A stretch of 64,000 nucleotides of DNA from Actinomycetota bacterium (GCA_021323695.1 JAJPKN010000052.1:1-64000); one strand, 5' to 3'; shown: positions 8,569 to 17,471, counted from the first letter of the stretch. Notes: a model not told the origin generated them from the letters alone. A program made the numbers and translations.

Positions 8569-9593
8569 AGGTGCTCGCCTACCGTGGCCCCGGCCCGCTC
8601 GTGCTCGAAGAGCGGCCCCAGCCTCACGCCGGCCCCGGAGAGGTGGTGGTCCACGTGGACGCCTGTTCCATATGCGGGACCGACCTGCGCATCGTTTCGG
8701 GTGAGCACCGGGCCTATGCCGACGGGCTCGGCCGGGCCCCGGGCCACGAGGTCGTCGGGACGGTGGTGGAGGTGGGCAGCGACGCCAGGGCAGTCGTGGG
8801 CCAGCGCGTCTTTGTCGCCCCCAACTATGGCTGCGGCCATTGCCGGGCCTGCCGGCGCGGGCTGGTCAACCTGTGCGAGCACCTGAGGGCCATAGGCATC
8901 ACCGAGGACGGCGGCTTCGCCGAGTACCTGTTACTGAGGCGCGACCTGGTGGCCCAGGGCAACCTGCTCGCCCTGCCTGAGGAGGCCGACGCCGCCGCGG
9001 CAGCTTTGGCCGAGCCCCTGGCGTGCGCGCTGCGGGGCTCGCAGGCCTGCCACATCGGCCCAGGCGACGTGGTGCTCGTCTACGGCGCCGGCCCCATAGG
9101 GCTGTTCCACGTTGGGCTGGCCCGCTTGGCGGGGGCCAGCTCCGTGGTCGTGTGCGAGCCCAACGCCAGCCGACGAGAGCGCGCCTTGGGCTTCGGTGCC
9201 ACGTCCGCCTTCGCCCCCGGCTCCGGGCAGCTGCGCGGCACGCTCGGCCCCGATGGCGCGGACGCGGTGATAGTGGCCACCGCCGTCCCCAGCGTGCAGG
9301 CCGAGGCGTTGCAGCTAGCCGCGGTCGGAGGCTACGTCAACTTCTTTGCCGGGCTGCCCAGCGGGCGTTCGGGCGTCGAGCTGGACACCAACCTTGTCCA
9401 TTACAAAGAGCTGGTCGTCACCGGTACGACGGGCAGCACCAACGAGTCGTGCCGGGCCGCCCTCGACCTCATAGCCGACGGCCGCTTCAAGGTGGACGGC
9501 TTCATCACCGAGCGGCTGGGCTTGGGCTCCGCACAAAGGGCCTTCGAGCTGGCCGGCTCCGGCCAGGCGCTGAAGGTGGTGATCGAGCCATGA
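8565..9593 (+). CDS. Zinc-dependent MDR alcohol/polyol dehydrogenase
   Basis: Medium-chain dehydrogenase of 342 residues. Catalytic zinc ligands are visible at CSICGTD (Cys) and GHEV (His-Glu). The structural zinc lobe has four cysteines in CGHCRACRRGLVNLC. The nucleotide site is GAGPIG. It resembles sorbitol, threonine and galactitol dehydrogenases, which oxidise a secondary hydroxyl of a polyol or sugar derivative with NAD(P). It is embedded in the four-base-overlap operon between the Gfo/Idh gene and the cupin isomerase. A second zinc dehydrogenase of the same broad family is encoded at 18717. Confidence 0.9.
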   Translation: MKVLAYRGPGPLVLEERPQPHAGPGEVVVHVDACSICGTDLRIVSGEHRAYADGLGRAPGHEVVGTVVEVGSDARAVVGQRVFVAPNYGCGHCRACRRGLVNLCEHLRAIGITEDGGFAEYLLLRRDLVAQGNLLALPEEADAAAAALAEPLACALRGSQACHIGPGDVVLVYGAGPIGLFHVGLARLAGASSVVVCEPNASRRERALGFGATSAFAPGSGQLRGTLGPDGADAVIVATAVPSVQAEALQLAAVGGYVNFFAGLPSGRSGVELDTNLVHYKELVVTGTTGSTNESCRAALDLIADGRFKVDGFITERLGLGSAQRAFELAGSGQALKVVIEP

Positions 9594-10150
9594 AGGTCAC
9601 CGCGGTGGACCCCTTTGCCCTGGCGCTCGACCTGCGCTCGGGGGCGCTGCAGCCCTACACGTCGCGCACCCAGCGCCACCTGTCGGACATGAGAGGTGCC
9701 TTCCGGGACGGCGCGGCCCTGGAGGACCTGGTCCGAGGGGGCGACCCGCTGGTCTACGAGGTGCTGCAGTACGACCTGCCCGAAGAGACGGGCCAGCTCA
9801 TTTGCTGCACCACCGTCTTGTACCCCGGGACGGTGGGGGCCGAGTACTACATGACCAAGGGCCACTACCACCTGGTGCGCGAGACAGCTGAGATCTACCT
9901 GGGCCTGAGCGGCCAGGGCTACCTGCTGCTCATGACCGAGGACGGCCGCAGCTGGGCGGAGCCGTTGGGACCGGGCACAGTGGCCTACGTACCGCCGGCC
10001 TGGGCGCACCGCAGTGTGAACGTGGGCGAGGAGCCCCTCGTCTTTTTCGCGGTGTACCCAGGCCAGGCCGGCCACGACTACGGCACCATCGAGCGCACCG
10101 GTTTCGCGCAGCGCGTCCTGCGCGGCCCCCAAGGACCGGTGCTGGCATGA
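9590..10150 (+). CDS. Cupin-type glucose-6-phosphate isomerase-like protein
   Basis: Cupin of 186 residues matching the archaeal-type phosphoglucose isomerases, which interconvert aldose and ketose phosphates using a single bound metal. The metal-binding block reads TKGHYHLVRETAEIY, giving His, His and Glu, and a further His is in PPAWAHRSVN. Within this operon it would isomerise a phosphosugar produced by the FGGY kinase; whether the substrate is glucose-6-phosphate is uncertain. ATG 9590 overlaps the previous stop. A decayed copy of the middle of this gene lies at about 25363-25505. Confidence 0.85.
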   Translation: MKVTAVDPFALALDLRSGALQPYTSRTQRHLSDMRGAFRDGAALEDLVRGGDPLVYEVLQYDLPEETGQLICCTTVLYPGTVGAEYYMTKGHYHLVRETAEIYLGLSGQGYLLLMTEDGRSWAEPLGPGTVAYVPPAWAHRSVNVGEEPLVFFAVYPGQAGHDYGTIERTGFAQRVLRGPQGPVLA

Positions 10151-11175
10151 CCCCGGCCCCGGCTGAGGTGCCGATGCTGCGGCCGCTGCGCGAGTGCACG
10201 GTGGTGGTCACCCCCCGGTCGTTCGGCTTGTACAGCGACGAGCTGCGCCAGCAGCTCGAGCAAGCGGTGGGTGAGGTGCGCTACCGGCCGGGGCCGCTCA
10301 GCGCGGCCGAACTGGCCCAGGAGGTGGCAGACGCCGACGGGTTGCTGGCCGGCCTGGACGAGGTGAGCGCCGAGGTGCTCGACGCCGCCCCCCGCCTGCG
10401 GGTGGTCGCCCGCTACGGCGTGGGCGTGGACCGGGTCGACCTGCGGGCCGCAGCAGAGCACGGCGTCACCGTGACCACGACCCCGGGAGCCAATGCGAAC
10501 GCCGTAGCCGAGCTCACCATTGCGCTGCTGTTCGTGCTCGCCCGGCCGTTGGTCGAGGGCAGGGACCAGGTACGCGCCGGCGGCTGGCCGGCGCTGCGGG
10601 GCATTGAGCTCGCGGGCCGGGCCCTGGGGCTGGTCGGCCTGGGCCGCATCGGGGCCCTGGTGGCGGCCAAGGCAGCGGCGCTGGGCATGCATGTCCTGGC
10701 CTACGACCCGGCCGTGGCTAAAAGCGAGGTCGCCCGCCTGGTGCCTCTGGCGGCCCTGGCCCGGGAGGCGGACTTCGTCTCCCTGCATGCCCCCCTCACT
10801 GAGCAGACCCGAGGCATGGTGGCGAGGTCGTTCTTCGAGCAGATGAAGCCCGGCTCCGCTCTGGTGAACACCGCTCGGGGGGAACTGGTCGACGAGGCGG
10901 CCCTGCTGTGGGCGCTGGACCAAGGGCCTCTGCGGGCGGCGGCCCTCGACGTGCTGGGCCAAGAGCCTCCCCGCCCCGGCCACCCCCTGATGGGCCGGGA
11001 CGACGTCTTTGTGACGCCGCACATTGCGCCGCACACCGTGGAAGCCACGGCGTCCATGGGCCAGATGGCCGTTGACGAGCTTTTGAACGTCCTGTCCGGG
11101 GGCCAGGCCCGCTTCGCCGTGCCGTTGCCTGGCCCGCTGCCCAGGCCAGCCGGCCTGGGCCCAAAGGAGGCATGA
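10147..11175 (+). CDS. D-isomer-specific 2-hydroxyacid dehydrogenase (SerA-like)
   Basis: NAD-dependent dehydrogenase of 342 residues. The N-terminal substrate domain precedes a nucleotide motif GLGRIG near residue 162. Catalytic Arg is in NTARGELVD, Glu in LGQEPPRPG and His in TPHIAPHT. Family members reduce 2-keto acids or oxidise 2-hydroxy acids such as phosphoglycerate, glyoxylate or erythronate-phosphate. There is no C-terminal ACT domain, so it is not a regulated biosynthetic SerA. The four-base overlap with the cupin gene ties it to the sugar pathway, where it could act on a sugar-acid intermediate. Confidence 0.88.
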   Translation: MTPAPAEVPMLRPLRECTVVVTPRSFGLYSDELRQQLEQAVGEVRYRPGPLSAAELAQEVADADGLLAGLDEVSAEVLDAAPRLRVVARYGVGVDRVDLRAAAEHGVTVTTTPGANANAVAELTIALLFVLARPLVEGRDQVRAGGWPALRGIELAGRALGLVGLGRIGALVAAKAAALGMHVLAYDPAVAKSEVARLVPLAALAREADFVSLHAPLTEQTRGMVARSFFEQMKPGSALVNTARGELVDEAALLWALDQGPLRAAALDVLGQEPPRPGHPLMGRDDVFVTPHIAPHTVEATASMGQMAVDELLNVLSGGQARFAVPLPGPLPRPAGLGPKEA

Positions 11176-11179
11176 GGAC

Positions 11180-12154
11180 ATGGGGCACACCACCGCTGAG
11201 CCCGGCCCCCCGCCGGTGGGCGCCGGCACCAGGCACTTCAGCTTCATCGGGGTCACCACCGCCAAGTCCGCCATCATGCGGGTCTTCCCCGCCTGGGCCG
11301 AGCACCTCGGCCTGAAGGACGTCGTCATGCGCGGCTACGACCTGCCCCTGCACGCCCCCGCCGAGCGCTACCGCGAGGTGGTGCAGGAGCTGCGCTCGGG
11401 CCCCGAGGAGCTGGGCGGCCTGGTCACGACCCACAAGATCGACCTGTTCAACGCTTGCCGGGACCTGTTCGACTACGTGGACCCTTACGCCGAGCTGTGC
11501 GGGGAGGTCTCGTGCCTGTCCAAGCGCGACGGCCTGTTCCGGGCGCATGCCAAAGACCCCATATCGTCGGGCCGGGCACTGGACGAGCTCGTCCCCCAGG
11601 GCTACTGGGCCGCCAGCGGGGCCGAAGTGCTCCTGTTCGGGGCCGGCGGCTCCAACCTGGCCATCAGCCTCCACCTCATGACCGGGCGGCCCCCCGAGGA
11701 CCGGCCCGGCCGCATAGTAGTCGTGAACCGCAGCCCAGGCCGGCTCGAGTCCATGCGTTCTGTGCACCAGCGCCTGCCGACGGACGTGAAGGTGGAATAC
11801 GTCCACAACGCAGATCCTCGGGAGAACGACGAGTTGCTGAAACAGCTACCGGCTGGTTCGTTGGTAGTCAACGGCACCGGGATGGGCAAGGACAGCCCCG
11901 GCAGCCCCATCTCGTGGGACGCCAGGTTCCCCGAGAACGCCTTGGTATGGGAGCTAAATTACAGGGGCGAGCTCGACTTCCTGCACCAGGCTGAGCGCCA
12001 GCAAAAGGCACACGGACTAGTTGTCGAAGACGGTTGGCGTTATTTCATACACGGCTGGACGTGCGTGGTCGAAGAGGTCTTCGACGTGGAGATGACCCCA
12101 CAAGTGGTGAGTGACCTCTCCAGTTTAGCCCAGTGGGCAAGAGAGCCAGTTTAG
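11180..12154 (+). CDS. Shikimate dehydrogenase-like (AroE fold) oxidoreductase
   Basis: Protein of 324 residues with the AroE layout. A substrate domain carries VTTHKIDLF, where the Lys occupies the catalytic position of the NVTxPxK motif. A Rossmann domain follows with GAGGSNLAIS, then NRS, VNGTGMGKD and an ELNYRGELDF region. It is longer than housekeeping AroE (about 270-290) and its substrate motif is altered, so a quinate/inositol-type or sugar-related dehydrogenase is more likely than shikimate biosynthesis. AAAGGAGG at 11163-11170 precedes the ATG. It ends the GC-rich block: base composition drops sharply in the genes that follow. Confidence 0.75.
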   Translation: MGHTTAEPGPPPVGAGTRHFSFIGVTTAKSAIMRVFPAWAEHLGLKDVVMRGYDLPLHAPAERYREVVQELRSGPEELGGLVTTHKIDLFNACRDLFDYVDPYAELCGEVSCLSKRDGLFRAHAKDPISSGRALDELVPQGYWAASGAEVLLFGAGGSNLAISLHLMTGRPPEDRPGRIVVVNRSPGRLESMRSVHQRLPTDVKVEYVHNADPRENDELLKQLPAGSLVVNGTGMGKDSPGSPISWDARFPENALVWELNYRGELDFLHQAERQQKAHGLVVEDGWRYFIHGWTCVVEEVFDVEMTPQVVSDLSSLAQWAREPV

Positions 12155-12212
12155 CGAAAGGAGATAAGAGCACACTCCTGACCAACACATACGGGATAGT
12201 TATACCGAAGTT

Positions 12213-12223
12213 TTGTATACAAT
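12213..12223. promoter_or_regulatory. TTGTATACAA palindrome and -10-like box before the importer operon
   Basis: A perfect 10-bp palindrome, TTGTATACAA (12213-12222), sits 50 bases before the binding-protein start and overlaps a -10-like TACAAT (12218-12223). No convincing -35 was seen 17 bases upstream. GntR- and LacI-type repressors bind dyads of this kind. A regulator controlling sugar uptake is a plausible reader, but the UTRA regulator at 5187 would be expected to prefer a different core. Confidence 0.4.
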
Positions 12224-12272
12224 ATCGAGCAGCAATAGTTGTCATAAACACCACAATGAAAGGAGTAGTTGG

Positions 12273-13382
12273 ATGATACCGAGTGGCAGAACTACAACAC
12301 GCGTGACGGCATCTGTCGTGGCAGCCGTAACAGTTGCAGTGTCCTTAGGGGTCCCGGCATCTGCTGCGCAGCGCCCCTCGCTACGCACGGCTGCAACGCA
12401 ACCCATTACCTTCGTTGTCTCTATACGGTCCCTCTCGAACGTCTACCAGGCACAGTATGTAACTGGAGCAAGGGCATTTGTAAAGTGGCTCGGTTACCCA
12501 GCTAGCAGCCTAAAAGTTCTACAAAGCGGCAACAACGATGAAGCGCAACTAACGCAGATTCAAACCCTGCTCTCCACGACGTCAGGCAAGATAGCTATCA
12601 ACGCCGACCCCAACACCAACAGCATAGCACAATCCATAGCAGCGTCCGTGCAACGTGACCCGAACGCCTATGTGACCATGCTCTGGAGCAAGCCCAACAA
12701 CCTGTGGCCATGGCAGTACTCACATTGGGTCGCTTTCATTGAGTTCAATGGAGTAACCGCGGCCGAGCAAACGGCGAATGTGCTACTTCAGACAATGGGT
12801 GGCCACGGGAACATAGTGGCTCTACAGGGCATACTTGGGGACCTTTCTAACCAGCAACGCTGGCAGGGGCTGCAAGCCTTTCTGAAAGCTCACCCGAGCA
12901 TGAAGCTGCTCGCAACTGAGAGCGCAAACTGGGAGGAGACCCAAGCGTACACCGAGACCAAGTCCCTAGCCGCTAAGTACGGGAAGACGCTAAACGGGGT
13001 ATGGGCAGCCAACGACGAGATGGCCGTGGGTGCCCGTGAGGCCCTGAATAGCCTCGGGCTACGACGGGTCCCAGTTGTGAGTGCAAGCGATGCCATCCCA
13101 CAGGTACTGACATCCATCAAGGCCGGGTCGGGGATCTATGCCACTACGGACCCGAACGGCTACCTAAGCGGCTCGGTACCTCTGGCGTTGTCCTACTACG
13201 CAGCCATCGGAAAGATCAATGTTGCCAGCCTTGGCCACGCAAAGCGGGCATTTTACGCCAAAGCTGAACTTGTAACGCAACACAATGTAGCGAGCGTCTT
13301 AGCTCCATTTAGCGCGACCCAGTACGTGCCTTATTGGACATTGACTGGCGTATGGCGTGACTACGCGGGTCCAATGTTGTAG
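12273..13382 (+). CDS. Sugar ABC transporter substrate-binding protein (ribose type)
   Basis: Periplasmic-type binding protein of 369 residues with a Sec signal (basic start, hydrophobic stretch TASVVAAVTVAVSLGVPASA, cleavage near ASA-AQ). Two Peripla_BP_4 lobes follow. Typical elements are the two-lobe hinge and WAANDEMAVGAREAL, the equivalent of the ribose-binding NDxMAxGA motif. It would capture an unidentified sugar outside the membrane and deliver it to the two permeases at 13628 and 16282. AAAGGAG (12259-12265) lies seven bases before ATG 12273. Codon use (many ATA, CTA and AAA) is unlike the GC-rich genes upstream. A truncated paralogue is at 23192. Confidence 0.9.
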   Translation: MIPSGRTTTRVTASVVAAVTVAVSLGVPASAAQRPSLRTAATQPITFVVSIRSLSNVYQAQYVTGARAFVKWLGYPASSLKVLQSGNNDEAQLTQIQTLLSTTSGKIAINADPNTNSIAQSIAASVQRDPNAYVTMLWSKPNNLWPWQYSHWVAFIEFNGVTAAEQTANVLLQTMGGHGNIVALQGILGDLSNQQRWQGLQAFLKAHPSMKLLATESANWEETQAYTETKSLAAKYGKTLNGVWAANDEMAVGAREALNSLGLRRVPVVSASDAIPQVLTSIKAGSGIYATTDPNGYLSGSVPLALSYYAAIGKINVASLGHAKRAFYAKAELVTQHNVASVLAPFSATQYVPYWTLTGVWRDYAGPML

Positions 13383-13407
13383 AAGGACTCCGCGTCCATA
13401 GTGATGC

Positions 13408-13449
13408 ACCTATGCTGGCGTCGGGATCGTGAGGGACGCCAGCATAGGT
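13408..13449 (+). terminator. 15-bp perfect stem-loop after the binding-protein gene
   Basis: Left arm 13408-13422 (ACCTATGCTGGCGTC) pairs perfectly with 13435-13449, leaving a 12-base loop. No T-run follows. Its place between a binding-protein gene and its permease genes fits a partial terminator or a 3'-end stabiliser that keeps binding-protein mRNA in excess. Confidence 0.75.
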
Positions 13450-13627
13450 CGCCGTCACACGTGGCTGCTGATGTGGTTTGGGGGAACCGTTGTGAAGCAA
13501 CAAGAGCTAACAAGCCAACTGGGAAAAACAGGCTATTTGCACCTCAGTAGTGCAGCTTGGCGAACCGTGGCGCGGTCGTCTAGCGTCCGATGACGGAACG
13601 GATAGTATTATACGGGAGGTCATGATC

Positions 13628-14689
13628 GTGACATGGCAGTTGGAGGCTCAAACAGACGCTAGCCCTGGACCTGCGTGCAGCGTAGAAAGTGAGACGGCGA
13701 CGAAAAGCGCAGTGCTGGAAAGGGTGTCGCGACTGTGGAGACGCTCCGGGCGTAGTGTAATGCCCATTATTGCCCTAATTATAGTTGCAATTGTGTTTGC
13801 AGCGACTAGCAGCCGCTTTATGACAGTGGCTAACGCACGAGCGATCGTCAACGACGCAGCTCTGTTGCTCATTCTTGCAGTGGGTCAGACGCTGGTGATA
13901 CTTCTCGGGTCGATCGACCTATCTGTAGAAGGCGTAATGGCCATGAGCTCGATGGTTGTGGCGCTGCTAATTAGCAATAGTCGTAACCATATTGACTTAG
14001 GTATAGGCGCCGTGTTCGCGGCCCTTGGTACGGGGGCTTTGGCCGGCTTGGTCAACGGTGTCGCTCTGACGTGGGCCCATATTCCGTCGTTCATGGCAAC
14101 GCTGGGCACGTGGTATGCAGCTCTGGGCGTCGCGACGGTGCTGTTCGGCGGCACGAGTGTCATAATTAGGAGTCATAGTTTCAACGCGCTAGGCGGCGGC
14201 TCGATTGGAGGGCTGGAGCCGATCGTGTTCATTGCGGTGGGGGTTGCGGTGGCCGGCTGGGCGTTCCTGCGCTACACCCGAGCTGGCCGGGTCATGCGGG
14301 CGATTGGTAGCAACGAACCCCTGCTTGGGCTGTCGGGCGTGCCGGTGAAGCGGTACAAGGTGCTAGCGTTCGTGATTGGTGGCACACTGAGCGCATTGGC
14401 AGGGGTTTTAGCTTCTGCGCAGGTCGAGAACGGGTCGGTCAATATCGGCACAGGTATGTTGTTTACGACGATATCCGCGGTTGTAATGGGCGGGACAGTT
14501 CTGACGGGAGGGAAGGGGGGTATAGGCAACACGGTGGTGGGCGTGCTGCTGCTCACGGTGGTCACGAACGGGATGGTGCTGGCCGGCATCACGCCGAATC
14601 TTCAGCAGGCGGTGGAGGGCGTGATTATCGTGGGCGCGGTGGTGACAGCATTGTGGCCCCAGCGGTCGCGTCTGCAGATCGCTAAGTAG
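13628..14689 (+). CDS. Sugar ABC transporter permease (RbsC-like)
   Basis: Inner-membrane permease of the BPD_transp_2 family, about 353 residues, with many hydrophobic helices. The family EAA-like cytoplasmic loop is represented by YTRAGRVMRAIGSNEPLLGLSGVPVKRYK, read here as separate motifs TRAGRVMRAIG and LSGVPVKRYK. GILASA-type helix packing and VMGGTVLTGGKGGIGNT near the C-terminus are also typical. GTG 13628 is chosen over ATG 13622 because GGGAGG (13614-13619) is eight bases away. It forms a heterodimeric channel with the permease at 16282. Lower GC than the flanking high-GC genes. Confidence 0.87.
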   Translation: MTWQLEAQTDASPGPACSVESETATKSAVLERVSRLWRRSGRSVMPIIALIIVAIVFAATSSRFMTVANARAIVNDAALLLILAVGQTLVILLGSIDLSVEGVMAMSSMVVALLISNSRNHIDLGIGAVFAALGTGALAGLVNGVALTWAHIPSFMATLGTWYAALGVATVLFGGTSVIIRSHSFNALGGGSIGGLEPIVFIAVGVAVAGWAFLRYTRAGRVMRAIGSNEPLLGLSGVPVKRYKVLAFVIGGTLSALAGVLASAQVENGSVNIGTGMLFTTISAVVMGGTVLTGGKGGIGNTVVGVLLLTVVTNGMVLAGITPNLQQAVEGVIIVGAVVTALWPQRSRLQIAK

Positions 14690-14697
14690 GATAACAG

Positions 14698-16263
14698 GTG
14701 GGTAATAAGGTTGTTCGAGATGGTGAAGCGGTGAATGCCACGAGCACAGCCGTTATGTTTAGGGCGGAAGGCGTGATGAAAGACTTTCCGGGTACTCGTG
14801 CGTTGAAAGGCGTGTCAATGGATGTGCGCGTGCACGAGGTTGTGGGGTTAGTCGGCGAAAATGGCTCTGGAAAGTCTACTCTGCTCAGAATAGCAGCTGG
14901 CGTGTTGAGGCCGGACTCGGGGAAGCTCTTCCTGCGTGGGAAGAGGGTGTCATTTAATAGCGCGCGAGACGCCCTGCGGCAAGGAATCGGGATGGTGTTC
15001 CAGGAGCAATCACTTATTCCAGGGCTCACTGTTGCGGAAAATATCTTCTTTGGGGCAGAGACGGCCGCGGTGCGCCATGGAGTATATCACTGGAGGCAGC
15101 TCTACCGAGAGGCGAAAGAGGCGCTTTCTCTTCTTGGGCTTGACGTAAACCCGCATAGCATTACGGAGTCGCTGACGTTCGCGGAGCAGCAGAAAGTTGA
15201 GATCGTGAAGGTTATGCAGACCACCAGAGCTGGCGGCGGCGAGCCGCTTGTCATACTTGACGAGCCGACTGCCGTTCTCGACGGCAGGGATGTGGAGATG
15301 CTGCTGGAACAGGTGAGGAGGCTGCGAGAAGTTGGCTCGGTGATATTCGTGTCGCACCGGGTAGACGAGGTGCTAAGTGTGGCGGATCGGGTCTATGTGC
15401 TGCGCGACGGCGATTGTGTGTTCGAGTGTGACGCGGGTGGAACTAGCCGCGATGACCTTGTCAAGGAGATGGTTGGAAGAGAAGTGGTGGCGGCACGATA
15501 CGGGGCAAGTCAGAGCGCGCTTGTCAATGATGGGGCGCCTCCGTTGCTTGAGGCGCGTTCGGTGAAGAGCGGGATATGTAAGTCGGGCTCGCTGAGGGTT
15601 CATAAAGGCGAGGTGGTAGGGATAGCTGGCGTTGTGGGTTCTGGTAAGGAGGACCTGTGCCGAGCCCTCTTCGGAGCGGCCGAGCTAGGTGGAGGTGAGA
15701 TAGTTCTAGAAGGGCGACGGGCTCGGTTCCGATCCCCGGCGGACGCAGCAAAAGCAGGGATAGGTTACGTGCCGTCAAATCGGCGGGTAGAGGGGATCGC
15801 GAGCGGGCTCGATGTCGCCGAGAACATCGTGTTGGCGGCGCCGAGGGAAGCGTGTTGGGGGCCGGTGCTTTCTAGCAAACGGTGGGGCGAATTGGTGAAA
15901 CATTGGATCAAGCAGCTTCGTATCATCACTTCTGGCCTACACGCACCGGTAGAGCATTTGAGCGGTGGTAACCAGCAAAAGGTCGTGCTAGCAAAGTGGC
16001 TGGCGAAATCGGGGTTACGAGTGTTGATTCTGGATCACCCCGCGCGCGGGCTGGACATTGGGGCGAAAGAGGAGGTGTACCGGGCGATACGTCAACTCGC
16101 GAGCAGAGGCATGGGTATCGTGTTATTAGCAGATACGTTGGACGAACTTATAGCGCTAAGCGACACGGTAGTAGTGATGCGCGACGGAATAGTAAGCGGT
16201 CATTGGGACGGTCGGCAGGGTAAGAAGCCATCTGAAGCTGAGGTAACTGGACTGATGGTGTAA
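14698..16263 (+). CDS. Sugar ABC transporter ATP-binding protein, two fused ATPase domains (RbsA-like)
   Basis: Cytoplasmic energy subunit of 521 residues with tandem ATPase domains. Domain 1 has Walker A GENGSGKST and Walker B VILDEPT, but its signature is LTFAEQQ rather than LSIGEQQ. Domain 2 has a weak Walker A (GVVGSGKED), a good signature LSGGNQQKV, and Walker B LILDHPARG in which the usual catalytic Glu is His. Each composite ATP site is thus incomplete in a different way, more strongly than in typical RbsA. GTG 14698 follows AGGA at 14688-14691. The gene sits between the two permeases, completing the importer. Confidence 0.88.
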   Translation: MGNKVVRDGEAVNATSTAVMFRAEGVMKDFPGTRALKGVSMDVRVHEVVGLVGENGSGKSTLLRIAAGVLRPDSGKLFLRGKRVSFNSARDALRQGIGMVFQEQSLIPGLTVAENIFFGAETAAVRHGVYHWRQLYREAKEALSLLGLDVNPHSITESLTFAEQQKVEIVKVMQTTRAGGGEPLVILDEPTAVLDGRDVEMLLEQVRRLREVGSVIFVSHRVDEVLSVADRVYVLRDGDCVFECDAGGTSRDDLVKEMVGREVVAARYGASQSALVNDGAPPLLEARSVKSGICKSGSLRVHKGEVVGIAGVVGSGKEDLCRALFGAAELGGGEIVLEGRRARFRSPADAAKAGIGYVPSNRRVEGIASGLDVAENIVLAAPREACWGPVLSSKRWGELVKHWIKQLRIITSGLHAPVEHLSGGNQQKVVLAKWLAKSGLRVLILDHPARGLDIGAKEEVYRAIRQLASRGMGIVLLADTLDELIALSDTVVVMRDGIVSGHWDGRQGKKPSEAEVTGLMV

Positions 16264-16281
16264 AAGGAAGGTCGTTGGGTT

Positions 16282-17331
16282 ATGGGGTTGAAGGTAGTTT
16301 GGAGGCAATCAGGGCTAGCGGGTAAGCTCTCCCTTGAGGAGAGCAGGGGTGGCAGTGGCGTAGGAGGCCGTGTAGGAGAGACAGAAGTGGCGCAAGTTGG
16401 GTCCCTGCTGCGGCGGCTGGTGCCTTTGGCGATGCTAGTCGCGATGATCGGCATTGTGGGAGGCGTGAAGCCACTGTTTTTTTCTGTGTATAGCCTCCAG
16501 ACGCAGCTGTCTGCGGCGGCACCGTTATTGTTGTTGGCGCTGGGAGAGGCGGGTGTGATCCTTCTTGGGGGCATCGATTTGTCGAACGCTACCGTTGCAG
16601 CGCTGGCCACGGTGCTTTTGGCTGAGTGGCTTGGTCACGGCCCAGGTGCAGGCATTGTGGCGGCGGTAGTGCTTATGACTACTTGCATGGGCGCCATAAA
16701 TGGAGTAGTCGCGGTGTGGGGCCAGGTGCCGTCGTTTATCGTTACACTTGGGGCAATGGGATTATGGGCCGGTGTTGCTCTTGTGGCAAGCAATGATAGT
16801 ACGATATCGGTTAACGATCCGCAGGCAATTAACTGGTTTGGTGGGATGAGCGCGGGTGTGCCGAATGCGTTTTTGGTAGGTCTGGTTGCGGTCGCGGTGG
16901 CAGCATTTGTGTTGCGGAAGGTGCCTGGGGCGCGCTTGGGAATGTATGCTATCGGGGCGGCTGAGTCGGCGGCGAGGATGTCCGGGGTGAGGGTCGGGGT
17001 TGTACGTGTGGCAGCGTTCGCGGGTGCGGGGCTGTTTGCCGGGTTGGCTGCTGTCGTTTTGGCAGCGCAGGACCTCAGCGGTGACCCAACGGCGGCGTCG
17101 TCGCTGCTGCTGCCATGTATTGCGGCGGTAGTCGTGGGCGGTAACGCGATAACGGGTGGTGTGGGTGGAGCGTGGCGGGTGTTGGTGGGTGCGCTTATAA
17201 TCACTGTGCTGGATAATGGTATAGCGATTGTCGGCGTCAACCCTCTTGCGGAGCAGATTGTTTATGGTGGGGTTCTGCTCGTGGCGGCTGGAGTGACTGT
17301 AGACCGTTCTCGGGTTAGGTTTGTGAAATGA
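16282..17331 (+). CDS. Second sugar ABC transporter permease (RbsC-like)
   Basis: Membrane protein of 349 residues. A 45-residue polar N-terminus precedes about nine or ten helices. Family markers are LLGGIDLS early, VPSFIVTLGAMG in the middle, and AAVVVGGNAITGGVGGAW near the end. It is distantly similar to the permease at 13628, so the importer probably uses a heterodimer. It begins 18 bases after the ATPase stop. The DNA shares the lower GC and codon style of the importer block. Confidence 0.87.
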   Translation: MGLKVVWRQSGLAGKLSLEESRGGSGVGGRVGETEVAQVGSLLRRLVPLAMLVAMIGIVGGVKPLFFSVYSLQTQLSAAAPLLLLALGEAGVILLGGIDLSNATVAALATVLLAEWLGHGPGAGIVAAVVLMTTCMGAINGVVAVWGQVPSFIVTLGAMGLWAGVALVASNDSTISVNDPQAINWFGGMSAGVPNAFLVGLVAVAVAAFVLRKVPGARLGMYAIGAAESAARMSGVRVGVVRVAAFAGAGLFAGLAAVVLAAQDLSGDPTAASSLLLPCIAAVVVGGNAITGGVGGAWRVLVGALIITVLDNGIAIVGVNPLAEQIVYGGVLLVAAGVTVDRSRVRFVK

Positions 17332-17429
17332 GGTGGCGGAAGGGTGTAGGGTGGTTCTTACGAGATGTTATCGGTAGGGCTGTGTATAGGGGGCGCGGTG
17401 CAGAGCAGGTGCGTAATGTTGCGTGATGG

Positions 17430-17447
17430 GCCAACGGGGTGGTTGGC
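17430..17447 (+). terminator. Small hairpin between importer and aldo/keto reductase
   Basis: GCCAAC (17430-17435) and GTTGGC (17442-17447) form a 6-bp stem with a six-base loop in the 140-base gap after the second permease. No T-run follows. It could be a weak terminator or chance. Confidence 0.25.
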
Positions 17448-17471
17448 GCAAGAAAGTGCAGGAGGTATTAG

